Position numbers and translations under genes: made by a program. The notes under the pieces are model-generated. The model saw only the letters and a list, made by a program, of their open reading frames with translations. It had not been told where the DNA came from and searched no databases. Shown piece after piece: positions 1 through 10,740 of a stretch of DNA of 64,000 nt. The stretch is from Aquipseudomonas ullengensis (GTDB lineage: Bacteria > Pseudomonadota > Gammaproteobacteria > Pseudomonadales > Pseudomonadaceae), in contig NZ_JACJUD010000004.1 of NCBI RefSeq assembly GCF_014174475.1, forward strand, positions 434,001 to 498,000, read 5' to 3'. Position 1 is the first letter of the stretch, and every line of letters begins with the position of its first letter.

Positions 1-251
1 TGGGTATCGAGGATTTCGAGGTGCGCAAGGTCGCCGCCCTGCAAGGTCTGGGCATGACCATGCTGCCGCAGAGCAACTGCCAGGAAGAACTGGACGACGG
101 CCGTCTGGTGCGCCTGCTGCCGGACTGGGAGTTGCCCGGCGGCCATCTGCAAGCCGCCTACACCCACAGACGCGGCATGCTACCTGCCGTGCGGGCGTGG
201 ATCGAACACCTCAGCGAAGCCATGAAGGACAGCGACCTGCGCCCGGTGTGA
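1..251 (+). CDS. LysR-family transcriptional regulator, C-terminal fragment
   Basis: The frame is open from the window edge and ends at a TGA at 249-251. The visible 82 or so residues read as the last part of a LysR effector-binding domain: an alpha/beta segment with GLGMTMLPQSNC and a closing helix before the stop, typical of the LysR substrate-binding fold where the strand VAALQGLGMTMLP is followed by the 'G.LV.LLP.W' segment. The N-terminal winged helix lies outside the window, so target and effector cannot be inferred. The gene is 90 bp upstream of an MFS transporter on the same strand. Confidence 0.8.
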   Translation, partial: GIEDFEVRKVAALQGLGMTMLPQSNCQEELDDGRLVRLLPDWELPGGHLQAAYTHRRGMLPAVRAWIEHLSEAMKDSDLRPV

Positions 252-341
252 AAGCAGCGCAATAGTTAGCAAGCTTTCTTTACTAGCGATCTCAAGCGAT
301 CATGGCCCGCAGCATTTCTCCGTTTCCGGCCAGGTTCACCC

Positions 342-1538
342 ATGAGTACGCCCGAGCAGTCTGCAACCGCCACGACCTTGCAGATCGTCTCCATCGTCCT
401 GTTCACCTTTATCGGCTTCCTCTGCGTCGGCCTGCCGCTCGCGGTGCTGCCCGGCTATGTGCATCTCGACCTGGGCTACAGCTCGGTGCTGGCCGGCTTG
501 GTGATCAGCATGCAGTACCTGGCCACGTTGGTTTCCCGGCCGATCACCGGCAGCCTGTGCGACAGCCTCGGCCCCAAGCGCGCAGTGGTCTATGGCCTGG
601 TCGGCTGCACCGTCAGCGGCCTGCTGACCCTGCTCTCACCCCTGCTGCAGCACCTGCCCCTGGTCAGCCTCGGCCTGTTGCTGGCCGGGCGCCTGGTGCT
701 CGGCGTCGCCCAGGGTTTGATCGGCACCGGTTCAATCAGTTGGGCGATCGGCCGGGTCGGCGCTGACGACACCGCCCAGGTGATTTCCTGGAACGGCATT
801 GCCGCCTATGGCGCCATTGCCGTCGGTGCGCCGCTGGGTGTGGTGATGGTCAAGTACCTGGGACTGTGGAGCCTGGGCGGCCTGATCACCCTGCTCAGCG
901 TCGTGGCGCTGCTGCTGGCCCAGCGCAAGCCGGCCGTACCAATCTTCCACGGCACCCGCCTGCCGTTTCGCCATGTGTTCCTGCGCGTGCTACCCAATGG
1001 CCTGGCGCTGGCCCTCGGCACCATCGGCTACGGCACCCTGGCGACCTTCGTCGCGCTGTATTACGCCAGCCGCGGCTGGGACGGCGCGGCCTATGCGCTG
1101 ACCGCCTTCGGCTGTGCCTTTATTGGTGCGCGACTGATCTTTGCCGGCGCGATCAAGAGCCGCGGCGGCTACCGCGTAGCCATCGCCTGCCTGGCCATCG
1201 AGAGCATCGGCCTGCTGCTGTTGTGGCTCGCGCCGAGCCCCTGGCTGATTCTCTGCGGCGCGGCGCTGACCGGCTTCGGCCTGTCGCTGGTGTACCCGGC
1301 CCTGGGCGTCGAGGTGATCTCGCGCATTCCTGCCGCCAGCCGCAGCTCGGGCCTGGGCGCCTACGCGATCTTTTTCGACCTGGCGCTGGGCATTGCCGGC
1401 CCGCTGATGGGTATGGTCGCCACCGGCTTCGGCTTCGCCAGCATCTTCCTGGTGGCCGCCCTGCTAGCCTTGCTCGGCGTGCTGATCAGCTGTTACCTGC
1501 TGCGCGGCGCCAGCCATCACACGGACGAGACGAGATGA
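342..1538 (+). CDS. MFS transporter (YhhS/YfcJ-like)
   Basis: A 398-residue inner-membrane protein with about 12 hydrophobic segments and the two-lobed major facilitator layout. The loop between helices 2 and 3 carries [17 protein letters not shown], a form of the MFS motif A. It resembles the YhhS/YfcJ branch of putative sugar or drug efflux carriers, but the substrate cannot be read from the sequence. The ATG at 342 is preceded by a weak AGG. The stop overlaps the start of the next gene (ATGA at 1535-1538), so the two are translationally coupled. An overlapping open frame at 302 has no sign of coding. Confidence 0.85.
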   Translation: MSTPEQSATATTLQIVSIVLFTFIGFLCVGLPLAVLPGYVHLDLGYSSVLAGLVISMQYLATLVSRPITGSLCDSLGPKRAVVYGLVGCTVSGLLTLLSPLLQHLPLVSLGLLLAGRLVLGVAQGLIGTGSISWAIGRVGADDTAQVISWNGIAAYGAIAVGAPLGVVMVKYLGLWSLGGLITLLSVVALLLAQRKPAVPIFHGTRLPFRHVFLRVLPNGLALALGTIGYGTLATFVALYYASRGWDGAAYALTAFGCAFIGARLIFAGAIKSRGGYRVAIACLAIESIGLLLLWLAPSPWLILCGAALTGFGLSLVYPALGVEVISRIPAASRSSGLGAYAIFFDLALGIAGPLMGMVATGFGFASIFLVAALLALLGVLISCYLLRGASHHTDETR

Positions 1539-1885
1539 CCACCGACGACATTGCTGCGTTCTGCCTGAGCCTGCCGGGCGCCCGCGAAGACCTCAAATGG
1601 GGCAGCAACCGGGTGTTCTCGATTGCCGGCAACAAGATGTTCGCCATCCTCGACTTCTTCGGCGATGGCCTGGCCTTCAAGGTCGGTCCGGAGCTGTTTC
1701 TCGGTTTCGTCGACCGCCCGGGCATCCGCCCGGCGCCGTATCTGGCACGGGCCTACTGGATCAGCATGGGGACGCCGCTGCCACTGGGCGACAATGAGCT
1801 GCGCGAGCTACTGACCCGCTCGCACCAGTTGGTGGTGCGCAAGCTGCCGAAGATTCGCCAGGCCGGCCTGCTGCTGGATCAGTGA
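1535..1885 (+). CDS. MmcQ/YjbR family DNA-binding-fold protein
   Basis: A 116-residue protein of the YjbR (CyaY-like, double-wing) family. The N-terminal '[15 protein letters not shown]' and the central '[20 protein letters not shown]' are the conserved family segments. Members bind DNA non-specifically in structural studies, but their cellular role is unsettled. It starts inside the stop codon of the MFS gene and ends seven bases into the 3' end of the convergent cold-shock gene (overlap 1879-1885). Function is inferred from the family only. Confidence 0.85.
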   Translation: MTTDDIAAFCLSLPGAREDLKWGSNRVFSIAGNKMFAILDFFGDGLAFKVGPELFLGFVDRPGIRPAPYLARAYWISMGTPLPLGDNELRELLTRSHQLVVRKLPKIRQAGLLLDQ

Positions 1886-2601
1886 GGCAGCCAGGCGCCG
1901 AAGTAACGCCCGCCCAGTAGCAGGTGATCGATCCAGAACGCCTGGTGCAGCAGCACGATGGCCCAGCACACCACCTGGAATGACAGCTTGCGCGTCTTGT
2001 GCCGAAACACCTGCTGCGCCACTAGCGCCCCCGGCCAGCCGCCGAGCAGTTCAGTGATGTGCAGGGTGTTTTCCGGCGTGCGCCAGCGCCCTTTCTGCGC
2101 ACTCTGCTTGTCGTTCCAGTACTGCAGGAAGCTGATCAGGCTGAGCAACGGATAAACGCCCAGCGCCCAGATCGCCCCGTTATCACGCAGCAATTGCAAA
2201 GCGCCGAGCAGCGGCAACAGGCACAGCCCCGCCAGCACCAGCAGTTTGAGTGGCAAGGCCTGGATGCCGGTCGACGGCTCCTGCCGTGCAGGACGAGCCG
2301 GCTGGCGTGGCGCAGCCTTGGGTGGCGCCGGCTTGGCGGAACCGGTCGGCTTGGGTTTGCGGCGGATCGCCGGGCGATCCAGGCTCAGCCCCTCACCGCG
2401 CATGTGCTCGGCACGTAGCCGCCCCTGGCCATCCTTGCCGGCCAGGAACAGCACCGGCTGGCCGACCTGCGGGCGCTGGTCGCCACGCATCGCCGAGATG
2501 TGCACGAACACGTCTTCGCCACCGCGCTCCGGGGTGATGAAGCCGAAGCCCTTGTCGTCATTCCAGCTGCGCAGTACGCCGCGTTGTTCCATCACGCTCA
2601 T
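1879..2601 (-). CDS. Cold-shock domain/DUF1294 fusion membrane protein
   Basis: A 240-residue fusion. Residues 4-70 form a cold-shock domain: RGVLRSWNDDKGFGFITPE is an RNP1-like motif and DVFVHISAM is RNP2-like. A basic, Pro/Ala-rich linker (about 75-115) leads to hydrophobic segments and a DUF1294 region (about 120-235) containing 'LQYWNDKQSAQKGRWRTPE' and 'LLGGWPGALVAQQ'. The likely role is a membrane-tethered nucleic-acid-binding protein, but no function is established. A second ATG three codons in is an alternative start. It lies 7 bp downstream of uppP on the same strand and is probably co-transcribed with it. Confidence 0.85.
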   Translation of the reverse strand: MSVMEQRGVLRSWNDDKGFGFITPERGGEDVFVHISAMRGDQRPQVGQPVLFLAGKDGQGRLRAEHMRGEGLSLDRPAIRRKPKPTGSAKPAPPKAAPRQPARPARQEPSTGIQALPLKLLVLAGLCLLPLLGALQLLRDNGAIWALGVYPLLSLISFLQYWNDKQSAQKGRWRTPENTLHITELLGGWPGALVAQQVFRHKTRKLSFQVVCWAIVLLHQAFWIDHLLLGGRYFGAWLPH

Positions 2602-2608
2602 CTCCCTG

Positions 2609-3439
2609 TCAGCCCTGCGCCGTGCTCCAGTCGATCAGGCCGAACTGCCAGGTGGCGAGGATCAGCAGACCGAAAACGATGCGGTACCAGGCGAACACCG
2701 CATAGCTGTGGTTGGCGATGAACTTGAGCAAGGCCCGCACGGCGATCATGGCGAACAGGAAGGACACCACGAAGCCGATGGCGAACACCGGCAGGTCTCC
2801 GGGCTGGAACAGCTCGCGGTACTTGTAGCCGGAATACACCGCGGCACCGACCATGGTCGGCATCGCCAGGTAGAAGGAAAACTCAGTGGCGGCGCGGCGC
2901 GACAGACCGAACAACAGGCCGCCGATGATGGTCGAGGCTGAGCGCGAAGTACCGGGAATCATCGCCAGGCACTGGGCGAAGCCGATCTTCAGGGCGTCTT
3001 TCCAGGTCATCTGCTCGACTTCCTCGACGCGGATCTCATGCTTGCGCTGCTCGGCCCAGAGGATCACCACCCCGCCGACCACCAGCGCCAGCGCCACGGT
3101 GATGGGGTTGAACAGGTACGCGTGGATCTGATCGGAGAACGCCACGCCCAGCACCACCGCCGGGATAAAGGCGATCAGCAGGTTGGCGGTGAAACGCTGC
3201 GCTTCACGCTGGCGCGGCACGTTGAAGGCCACTTCGAGGATCTTGCGCCGGTATTCCCAGACCACCGCGAGAATGGCACCCAGCTGGATGATGATGTTGA
3301 ACGCCATGGCCCGGTCACCGCCGAAGCCGATCAGGTCGGCGACAATGATCTGGTGTCCGGTGCTGGAAATCGGCAAGAACTCGGTCAAGCCTTCGACGAT
3401 GCCAAGAATCACTGCCTGCAGCGCGGACCACACATCCAT
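2609..3439 (-). CDS. uppP: Undecaprenyl-diphosphatase UppP (BacA)
   Basis: This 276-residue integral membrane phosphatase recycles undecaprenyl pyrophosphate to the monophosphate carrier for peptidoglycan and O-antigen synthesis. Loss or overproduction alters bacitracin sensitivity in the family. Both catalytic signatures are present: [14 protein letters not shown] near the N-terminus and PGTSRSAS in the middle, with about eight hydrophobic segments. Length is normal for UppP. The downstream cold-shock/DUF1294 gene follows after 7 bp. The 196-bp gap to the divergent chemoreceptor probably holds both promoters, but I cannot define them. Confidence 0.96.
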   Translation of the reverse strand: MDVWSALQAVILGIVEGLTEFLPISSTGHQIIVADLIGFGGDRAMAFNIIIQLGAILAVVWEYRRKILEVAFNVPRQREAQRFTANLLIAFIPAVVLGVAFSDQIHAYLFNPITVALALVVGGVVILWAEQRKHEIRVEEVEQMTWKDALKIGFAQCLAMIPGTSRSASTIIGGLLFGLSRRAATEFSFYLAMPTMVGAAVYSGYKYRELFQPGDLPVFAIGFVVSFLFAMIAVRALLKFIANHSYAVFAWYRIVFGLLILATWQFGLIDWSTAQG

Positions 3440-3635
3440 GAATCGAATACCTCGGGGCTGGCCTTTGCGCAGGGCCGGCCGATAGAAAGGGTTGGAAGAG
3501 CAAAAAGGCCTCGAATCCTACCAGAGGACGGTCTTTTTCGCTGCCAGGCCAACGGCTGATAACGCAGCTTCTAGACTGCCTGTTAACTAGCGGCCCAAAG
3601 CCACCACAATAATAAAACCCGGAGTCATCCCGCCC

Positions 3636-5267
3636 ATGAACAGCCTGCGTAGCCTCCCCATCAGCCGTCGCCTGTGGCTGATCCTGTTGAGCTCCATCTT
3701 CATGCTGCTGGCCCTGGCCGGGCTGATGCTGCAGCAAATCCATGGCGACCTGTACAAGGCCAAGGCCGTGAAGACCCGCGACGTGGTGGCCAGCGCCATG
3801 GGCGTGATCAAGTACTACCAGGGGTTGGAAAGCGGCGGCCTGGCCCGGGAAGAAGCGCAGAAGCAGGCCATGGAGGTGATTCGCGGCCTGCGCTATGACA
3901 AGGGCGACTACTTCTGGATCAACGACATGACCCCGGTAATGGTCATGCACCCGACCAACCCCAAGCTGGAGGGCCAGAACCTCTCCGGCCTGAAAGACCC
4001 GGACGGCAAGTTCCTGTTCAACGAAATGGTCGCGCTGGCGAAGAAAAGCGGCGCCGGCCAGGTCGACTACCGCTGGCCCAAGCCGGGCTCCGAAGAGCCG
4101 GTGCCGAAGATCTCCTACGTCGAGCTGTTCCAGCCCTGGGGCTGGATCCTGGGTTCGGGCATCTATGTCGACGACGTGCAGAGCGAGTTCCGCGAGCAGG
4201 CCCTGCGCGCCGTCGGCATCCTGCTGGTGATCACCCTGATCCTCGCCGCCCTGGTGATCCTGATTGCGCGCAGCATCGCCCGCCCGCTGGATGATGCGGT
4301 CAACGCCATGGCCAACATCGCCAGCGGCGAAGCCGACCTGACCCGCAGCCTGGACAATCAGGGCCGTGATGAACTGACCGCCCTCGCCGGCCACTTCAAC
4401 GGCTTCACCAACAAGCTGCGCAGCGTGATCGGCGAGTCGCTGCAGGCCGCCAGCACGCTGAACCAGGCCTCGCAATCGCTCGGCGAAATCGCCAGCAATG
4501 CCCAGCAGCACAGCCAGCAGCAGTCGCAGCAGATGGAGCTGGTGGCCACCGCGATCAATGAAGTGTCCTACGCCGTGCAGGACGTGGCGAAGAACGCCGA
4601 GCACGCCTCCAACGAAGTGCGTGACGCCGAACAACAGGCCCTGCAAGGCCAGCAGAACATCGACAGCAGCCTGCGCCAGATCGACCAGCTGTCCAGCACC
4701 ATCGACCAGGCCGTCGAGGTGATCCGCAACCTGGCCACCGAAAGCACGCAGATCGGTAGCGTGCTGGAAGTGATCCGCGCGATCGCCGAGCAGACCAACC
4801 TATTGGCGCTGAACGCCGCCATCGAGGCCGCCCGCGCCGGCGAACAGGGCCGTGGCTTTGCCGTGGTCGCCGACGAGGTACGCCTGCTGGCCCAGCGTAC
4901 CCAGCAGTCCACCGCCGAGATCCAGACCATGATCGAGCGCCTGCAGGGCAACTCGGAGGCGGCAGTGAAAGTCATCAACGCCAGCAGCCAGGCCTCCCAG
5001 CAAACCGTCGAGCTGGCTCGCCAGGCCGGCACCAGCCTCAGCCAGATAGCCAGTTCGCTGCGCAATATCACCGGCTTGAACGCTTCCATCGCCAGCGCCA
5101 CGCTGCAACAATCCCATGTGGTCGACGACATCAACCAGAACGTCACCCAGGCGGCATCCCTGGCCCACGAAAATGCACTGGCGGCCGACCAGTCCAGCGC
5201 GGCCAGCCAGCACCTGGGGCAACTGGCCAGCCAGCTGAACCGTCTATTGGGGCAATTTCGCGTATGA
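3636..5267 (+). CDS. Methyl-accepting chemotaxis protein, single-Cache sensor
   Basis: A 543-residue transmembrane chemoreceptor. TM1 is at about residues 11-30, followed by a periplasmic sCache_2-type domain (about 35-185; '[19 protein letters not shown]' and '[15 protein letters not shown]' are its typical motifs), TM2 at about 188-212, a HAMP linker, and a cytoplasmic signalling domain with the hairpin-tip sequence [19 protein letters not shown]. Single Cache domains of this type often bind small carboxylates, but the ligand cannot be assigned here. The next gene starts 7 bp downstream, so the pair is probably one transcript. Confidence 0.93.
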   Translation: MNSLRSLPISRRLWLILLSSIFMLLALAGLMLQQIHGDLYKAKAVKTRDVVASAMGVIKYYQGLESGGLAREEAQKQAMEVIRGLRYDKGDYFWINDMTPVMVMHPTNPKLEGQNLSGLKDPDGKFLFNEMVALAKKSGAGQVDYRWPKPGSEEPVPKISYVELFQPWGWILGSGIYVDDVQSEFREQALRAVGILLVITLILAALVILIARSIARPLDDAVNAMANIASGEADLTRSLDNQGRDELTALAGHFNGFTNKLRSVIGESLQAASTLNQASQSLGEIASNAQQHSQQQSQQMELVATAINEVSYAVQDVAKNAEHASNEVRDAEQQALQGQQNIDSSLRQIDQLSSTIDQAVEVIRNLATESTQIGSVLEVIRAIAEQTNLLALNAAIEAARAGEQGRGFAVVADEVRLLAQRTQQSTAEIQTMIERLQGNSEAAVKVINASSQASQQTVELARQAGTSLSQIASSLRNITGLNASIASATLQQSHVVDDINQNVTQAASLAHENALAADQSSAASQHLGQLASQLNRLLGQFRV

Positions 5268-5274
5268 GGGCTTA

Positions 5275-5889
5275 ATGAGCAGCATGGAGCACCAGGAAGT
5301 CGACCTGAGCAAGCCGCAGAATCAGGACCTGATCTGGGATTTGGACAGCATGGCCCGCCGTGAGCTGGCGGAGCGCTTCATCACCCTGTTCGAAAACCGC
5401 CTGTGCGTTTACTCCGAATCGGTGCGCCAGCTCTACACCAACTACAACCTGCACTTCCCCTCGGACCTGGGACGCAAGATGGTGGTGTTGCCCAACCCCT
5501 ACGCCTTCCACGACACCCTGCACGGCATCGACAGCGCTGCCGTGCGCCAGACCGGGCTGTGCGTGCTGCCTGGCAGGCTGCTGGGCAAACCCGGGCTGCT
5601 CCTGGCCACGCAGATGAAGGAAGGTGGCCCGGCGCCCAAGACCATGCCGTTCAAGCAGGCGCTGGCGCAGATCATCAGCAACCAGAAGAAGATCGGCGAC
5701 GTATTCCTGCCGATCATGATGAAGGGCGACCTGCGCGAGTTCGACCAGCAGATGCCCTACATCCACCTGCACCGCCTGCAGGTGCAGAAGCTCACGCGCC
5801 TGTCGACCTTCGAACGCGACGATATCCAGCAAACCATCACCCGCAAGCTGCTGGAACTCTACCGCCGGGCCGACAGCCTGGTCTGCTGA
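5275..5889 (+). CDS. Conserved hypothetical protein, unknown function
   Basis: A 204-residue soluble protein that I do not recognise. It has no signal peptide or membrane segment. Visible features are a mixed alpha/beta composition, 'VVLPNPYAFHDTLHGID' and a C-terminal amphipathic helix. The ATG at 5275 has a GAGGG five bases upstream, and an in-frame ATG follows at 5284. It starts 7 bp after the chemoreceptor stop, so it may act with that receptor, for example as an accessory protein. That is inferred from position only. Base composition matches its neighbours. Confidence 0.75.
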   Translation: MSSMEHQEVDLSKPQNQDLIWDLDSMARRELAERFITLFENRLCVYSESVRQLYTNYNLHFPSDLGRKMVVLPNPYAFHDTLHGIDSAAVRQTGLCVLPGRLLGKPGLLLATQMKEGGPAPKTMPFKQALAQIISNQKKIGDVFLPIMMKGDLREFDQQMPYIHLHRLQVQKLTRLSTFERDDIQQTITRKLLELYRRADSLVC

Positions 5890-5975
5890 CCCCGCAGACT
5901 GCATCAGCGACCTGACAGAAGCCTGCAGCGCCACAACGCAGCATGGCCGACGGACAGGAGATCGTGGGCAGGTTC

Positions 5976-7307
<1,332 letters not shown>

Positions 7308-7316
7308 AACCAGTCC

Positions 7317-7364
7317 TTGGCGCCAATTTTTTGAAAACCTAATAAAAACAATAATTTGGCGCAA
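7317..7364. promoter_or_regulatory. Candidate operator pair (TTGGCGC boxes)
   Basis: A perfect 10-bp palindrome TTGGCGCCAA lies at 7317-7326, and a related TTGGCGCAA at 7356-7364. They sit in an AT-rich stretch directly upstream of the sigma-54 activator start and about 210-250 bp upstream of the divergent cytochrome gene. The spacing of roughly 39 bp is close to four helical turns. They may bind the activator itself. I found no correctly spaced -24/-12 promoter in the 7308-7571 gap. Confidence 0.3.
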
Positions 7365-7571
7365 CCACCCATAACGCTAGCAAGAACTCTGACGCTCTTA
7401 GGAACGTTTTCTTATAAGACCAAAAAGCTTTCGTGCATAAGCCCGCCAAACGCCTGTATCACGGCGCTTACCCAATTTCGCTATTTGAATTCGGTCACAC
7501 CGCTTGCCTTATGCCTGCCGGATTGGCATAAACCAGCGCAATAAGAAAATTCCCACACGGATGTAAGCCGA

Positions 7572-9446
7572 ATGCGAATCCTGCGCCGCGCCTTGTACTT
7601 GGTCGTGTTGCTCGCCCTGGTGGCCCTTGCGGTGGTGCTGTACTACATCGCCAACCCCAATCTCCCGACGCGTAGCCAACTGGACCAGGTCACCTACCTG
7701 GATCAGTGGAACGCGCAGGATCGGCAGACCTACTACTACACCCCCCAGGGCACCCTGGTGAAAGGGCTGCGCTACGAGTGGTTCACAGCCCTCGAACAGC
7801 CTTTCTCCAAGGAGAAATTCGCCTCCCTCGACTACCTCGCCCGCTTCGGCTTCCTCGTCGATCCGCAGCAACAGCCGACCGCTCTCAACCCCGGTAACCT
7901 GCCGGTGGGTTTCGCCCGCCATCAGGATGACGAAGGCGGCGAGCAGTACCTCGATATCACCTGCTCCGCCTGCCATACCGGCGAACTGCACTACAAAGGC
8001 CAGGCCATCCGCATCGACGGCGGCGCCGCCCTGCACTCGCTGGCCTCCACCGTGCCCACCCTCAAAGGTGGCAGTTTCGGCCAGGCGCTGGGCATGAGCA
8101 TGGCCTTCACCTATTACAACCCGGTCAAGTTCACCCGCTTCGCCAAGACCGTGCTGGGTGACAACTACGAACAGGACCGCAAGCAACTGAGCGACGACTT
8201 CAAGGTGGTGCTCGACCGCCTGCTCGGTACCGCCTTCAACGATTGGCACCGCGGCCTCTACCCCACCGAAGAAGGCTTCGGCCGCACCGACGCCTTTGGC
8301 CGCATTGCCAACAGCGTGTTCGGCGACGCCATCGACCCAAGCAACTACCGCGTGGCCAACGCCCCGGTCAGCTACCCGCAGGTGTGGGATATCTGGAAGT
8401 TCGACTGGGTGCAGTGGAACGGTTCGGCCATGCAGCCGATGGCGCGCAATATCGGCGAATCCCTCGGCGTAGGCGCCACCCTGCACCTGACCGACGAAAA
8501 CGGCGGCACACTGCCGGAAGCCGAGCGCTACCCGTCCAGCGTGCGCCTGCACGACCTCTACACCCTGGAAGAAACCCTCAAGCAACTGAAGCCGCCTACC
8601 TGGCCGGAAGCCATTCTGGGCAAGGTCGACATCGACCTGGCCAGCCAGGGCCGCGCCCTGTTCAGCGAAAATTGCGCCTATTGCCACGCCCCCGACCCGG
8701 TGCCGCGCGAGCAACGCGTGGCGCCAGAGCGCGATCCCGAGTGGCACCTGCGCATCGTGCCGACGCGTATTATCGGCACCGACCCGACCACCGCCGACAA
8801 TATCGCCGACCACCGTTTCGACATTCGCAAGCTGGGCTGGACCAAGGACGAGTTGGGCCGCCTGGACGTCAAGCTGTTCGGTTCCAGCCTGGATGAAGTC
8901 GACTTCGCCAGCATCTCCAGCGCCAAGGGCCTGGCCTACGTCACCGCCTACGTGGAGAACCGCGCCTACCAAGATGCCGGCATCCAGCCCCGCGAGCGCT
9001 GGCGCATGGACGGCTACGGCCTGGCCATCGGCGTGCAGGAAAAACGCGGCTACAAGGCGCGGCCACTGCATGGCATCTGGGCCACCCCGCCGTTCCTGCA
9101 CAACGGCTCGGTGCCCAACCTGTTCCAGTTGCTGTCACCGGTAGGCCAGCGCGCCACCCAGTTCTGGGTCGGTAACTTCGAGTACGACCCCAAGCGCGCC
9201 GGATTCGTCACCGACAAGTTCGACGGCGGTTTCCTCTATAACACCAGCATCACCGGCAACAGCAACCGTGGCCACGAGTTCCGCGACGGCTGCCGGGTCA
9301 ATGGCGTGATCGGTCGTGCCCTGGCGCCGGAAGAGCGCTGGGCGCTGATCGAATACCTCAAGGTGATGGGCGACCAAGCCCTGGAAAGCCAGCTCAAACC
9401 GGTGGACACCAAACCCTGGACACCCGGCCCGAACTGCCAGAACTGA
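7572..9446 (+). CDS. Di-heme cytochrome c oxygenase/peroxidase-like protein (RoxA/10S-DOX type)
   Basis: A 624-residue protein with an N-terminal membrane anchor or signal (about residues 5-25) and a periplasmic body. It has two c-type heme sites, CSACH at 131-135 and CAYCH at 368-372. Length, heme spacing and the segment 'FDWVQWNGSAMQPMARNIGE' resemble the di-heme family that includes the rubber oxygenase RoxA and the P. aeruginosa oleate 10S-dioxygenase and diol synthase, often annotated as di-heme cytochrome c peroxidase. The substrate is inferred, not shown. The catalase-related gene starts 15 bp downstream, which suggests a shared lipid-peroxide pathway. Confidence 0.85.
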   Translation: MRILRRALYLVVLLALVALAVVLYYIANPNLPTRSQLDQVTYLDQWNAQDRQTYYYTPQGTLVKGLRYEWFTALEQPFSKEKFASLDYLARFGFLVDPQQQPTALNPGNLPVGFARHQDDEGGEQYLDITCSACHTGELHYKGQAIRIDGGAALHSLASTVPTLKGGSFGQALGMSMAFTYYNPVKFTRFAKTVLGDNYEQDRKQLSDDFKVVLDRLLGTAFNDWHRGLYPTEEGFGRTDAFGRIANSVFGDAIDPSNYRVANAPVSYPQVWDIWKFDWVQWNGSAMQPMARNIGESLGVGATLHLTDENGGTLPEAERYPSSVRLHDLYTLEETLKQLKPPTWPEAILGKVDIDLASQGRALFSENCAYCHAPDPVPREQRVAPERDPEWHLRIVPTRIIGTDPTTADNIADHRFDIRKLGWTKDELGRLDVKLFGSSLDEVDFASISSAKGLAYVTAYVENRAYQDAGIQPRERWRMDGYGLAIGVQEKRGYKARPLHGIWATPPFLHNGSVPNLFQLLSPVGQRATQFWVGNFEYDPKRAGFVTDKFDGGFLYNTSITGNSNRGHEFRDGCRVNGVIGRALAPEERWALIEYLKVMGDQALESQLKPVDTKPWTPGPNCQN

Positions 9447-9461
9447 TTAAGGAATTTCAGC

Positions 9462-10607
9462 ATGCTCAAACGTTTCTGGCTCTGGCTTGGCCGTCTGCTT
9501 GGCCGCTTGTTGCTCGCCCTGCTGATCATCGGCCTGCTCGGCTGGGGCATCGGCGAACTGTATTACGGCTGGAAATTCTCCGGCCCGGTGTCGACCGAGG
9601 AGCAGATCCCGGCCGATGAAGCGGCGCTGACCCAGGACATCATCGAAGACGCCATCAGCGTGGTCGAACAGCACCGCGACAACACCCGCGTACTGCGCGA
9701 TGCCCACGCCAAGGCCCACGGCTGCGTGAAGGCCGAAGTCAGCGTGCTGCCGACCCTGGATGCCGCCCTGCGCCAGGGCGTGTTCAGCGAACCGGGCAAG
9801 ACCTGGAACGCCTGGATTCGCCTGTCCAACGGCAACGCCTATCCGCAGTTCGACCGTGCCCGCGATGCCCGTGGCATGGCCATCAAGCTGCTCGACGTGC
9901 CGGGCGACAAGCTGCTGAGCAGCAAGAGCACTGCGGGCAACCAGGACTTCGTGATGTTCAACCATCCGCTGTTCTTCGTCCGCGATGTGGCCGAGTACAA
10001 ACAGAACTTCGCCGCCCAGGCCAGCGGCAAGAAGGTGCTCGCCTTCTTCCCCAGCCTGGACCCGCGGACCTGGGAAATCCGCCACATGATCATCGCCCTG
10101 AAAACCCTCAGCCCCGCACCGGAAAGCCCGGTGGCGACCACCTACAACTCCATCGCGCCGTTCAAGCTCGGGCCACTCAATATCAAGTACCGGGTGATCC
10201 CCGACCCTGCCAGCTGCCCGTCGTACGAGCTGCCCAAGCAGAACACCGACCTGCCCAACTTCCTGCGCAATGCGCTCTACCAGCAGCTGTCGATGGACCG
10301 CGTACCCGCCTGTTTTGCCCTGCAGGTACAGCGGCAGAACGCCAGCCAGTACATGCCGATCGAAGACACCAGTGTGGAATGGAGCGAAACGATTTCGCCC
10401 TTCGAGACCATCGCCACCATCAAGGTGCCGGCACAGGACTTCGATAGCAGCGAGCAGAACCTGTTCTGCGACAACCTCTCGTTCAACCCCTGGCACGCCC
10501 TGCCCGAGCACCGCCCGATCGGTGGCATCAACCGTCTGCGCAAGGCGGTGTACGAAGCCATCAGCGTCTACCGCCACCAACGCAATGGCGCACAGGACCA
10601 GTACTGA
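9462..10607 (+). CDS. Catalase-related haemoprotein, membrane-anchored
   Basis: A 381-residue protein with an N-terminal membrane segment (about 12-32) followed by a minimal catalase core. The distal His is probably H82 in 'DAHAKAHG'. The catalase signature is recognisable in 'RARDARGMAIK' and 'FNHPLFFVRD' (Asn167). The proximal heme ligand is Tyr364 in the RxxxY motif RKAVY, preceded by 'FNPWHALPEHRPIGGINR'. This C-terminus is typical of small catalase-related enzymes such as allene oxide synthase-type proteins, which act on fatty-acid hydroperoxides rather than H2O2. It follows the di-heme gene by 15 bp and is probably its partner. Confidence 0.85.
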   Translation: MLKRFWLWLGRLLGRLLLALLIIGLLGWGIGELYYGWKFSGPVSTEEQIPADEAALTQDIIEDAISVVEQHRDNTRVLRDAHAKAHGCVKAEVSVLPTLDAALRQGVFSEPGKTWNAWIRLSNGNAYPQFDRARDARGMAIKLLDVPGDKLLSSKSTAGNQDFVMFNHPLFFVRDVAEYKQNFAAQASGKKVLAFFPSLDPRTWEIRHMIIALKTLSPAPESPVATTYNSIAPFKLGPLNIKYRVIPDPASCPSYELPKQNTDLPNFLRNALYQQLSMDRVPACFALQVQRQNASQYMPIEDTSVEWSETISPFETIATIKVPAQDFDSSEQNLFCDNLSFNPWHALPEHRPIGGINRLRKAVYEAISVYRHQRNGAQDQY

Positions 10608-10647
10608 AGAGAGCCTGGAGTCCAGGTGCCTGGGGGTATCACGATCC

Positions 10648-10713
10648 TGTAGGAGCCAGCTTGCTGGCGATGCTTTTGTGCGGCGGTGGATCGCCAGCAA
10701 GCTGGCTCCTACA
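10648..10713. repeat. REP-type palindrome, copy 1
   Basis: Two perfectly complementary 24-nt arms (10648-10671 and 10690-10713) that begin TGTAGGAGCCAGCTTGC are separated by an 18-nt loop. The same arm recurs at 34904 and 43753. It lies between the convergent catalase-related gene and mtnC and could also act as a bidirectional transcript end. Confidence 0.85.
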
Positions 10714-10740
10714 AAAGCGGGCGGGAATCGGGGCTAGCGT

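Noticed and set aside
866..1885. A 339-codon frame that appears to join an MFS frameshift to YjbR
   Set aside because: Only its last 116 codons are the YjbR gene; the part before 1535 is an out-of-frame reading of the MFS gene.
3440..3635. FliA (sigma-28) promoter for the first chemoreceptor
   Set aside because: A GCTGATAA stretch near 3554 has no matching upstream element at the right spacing.
3315..4646. A 443-codon minus-strand frame spanning the uppP start and the chemoreceptor
   Set aside because: It overlaps two genuine genes and reads as low-complexity antisense.
7509..9101. A 530-codon open frame on the minus strand, opposite the di-heme gene
   Set aside because: It mirrors the real gene in the GC-rich codon pattern, has low-complexity Gly/Ala/Val/His content and no family motif, while the plus strand has heme motifs and a signal anchor.
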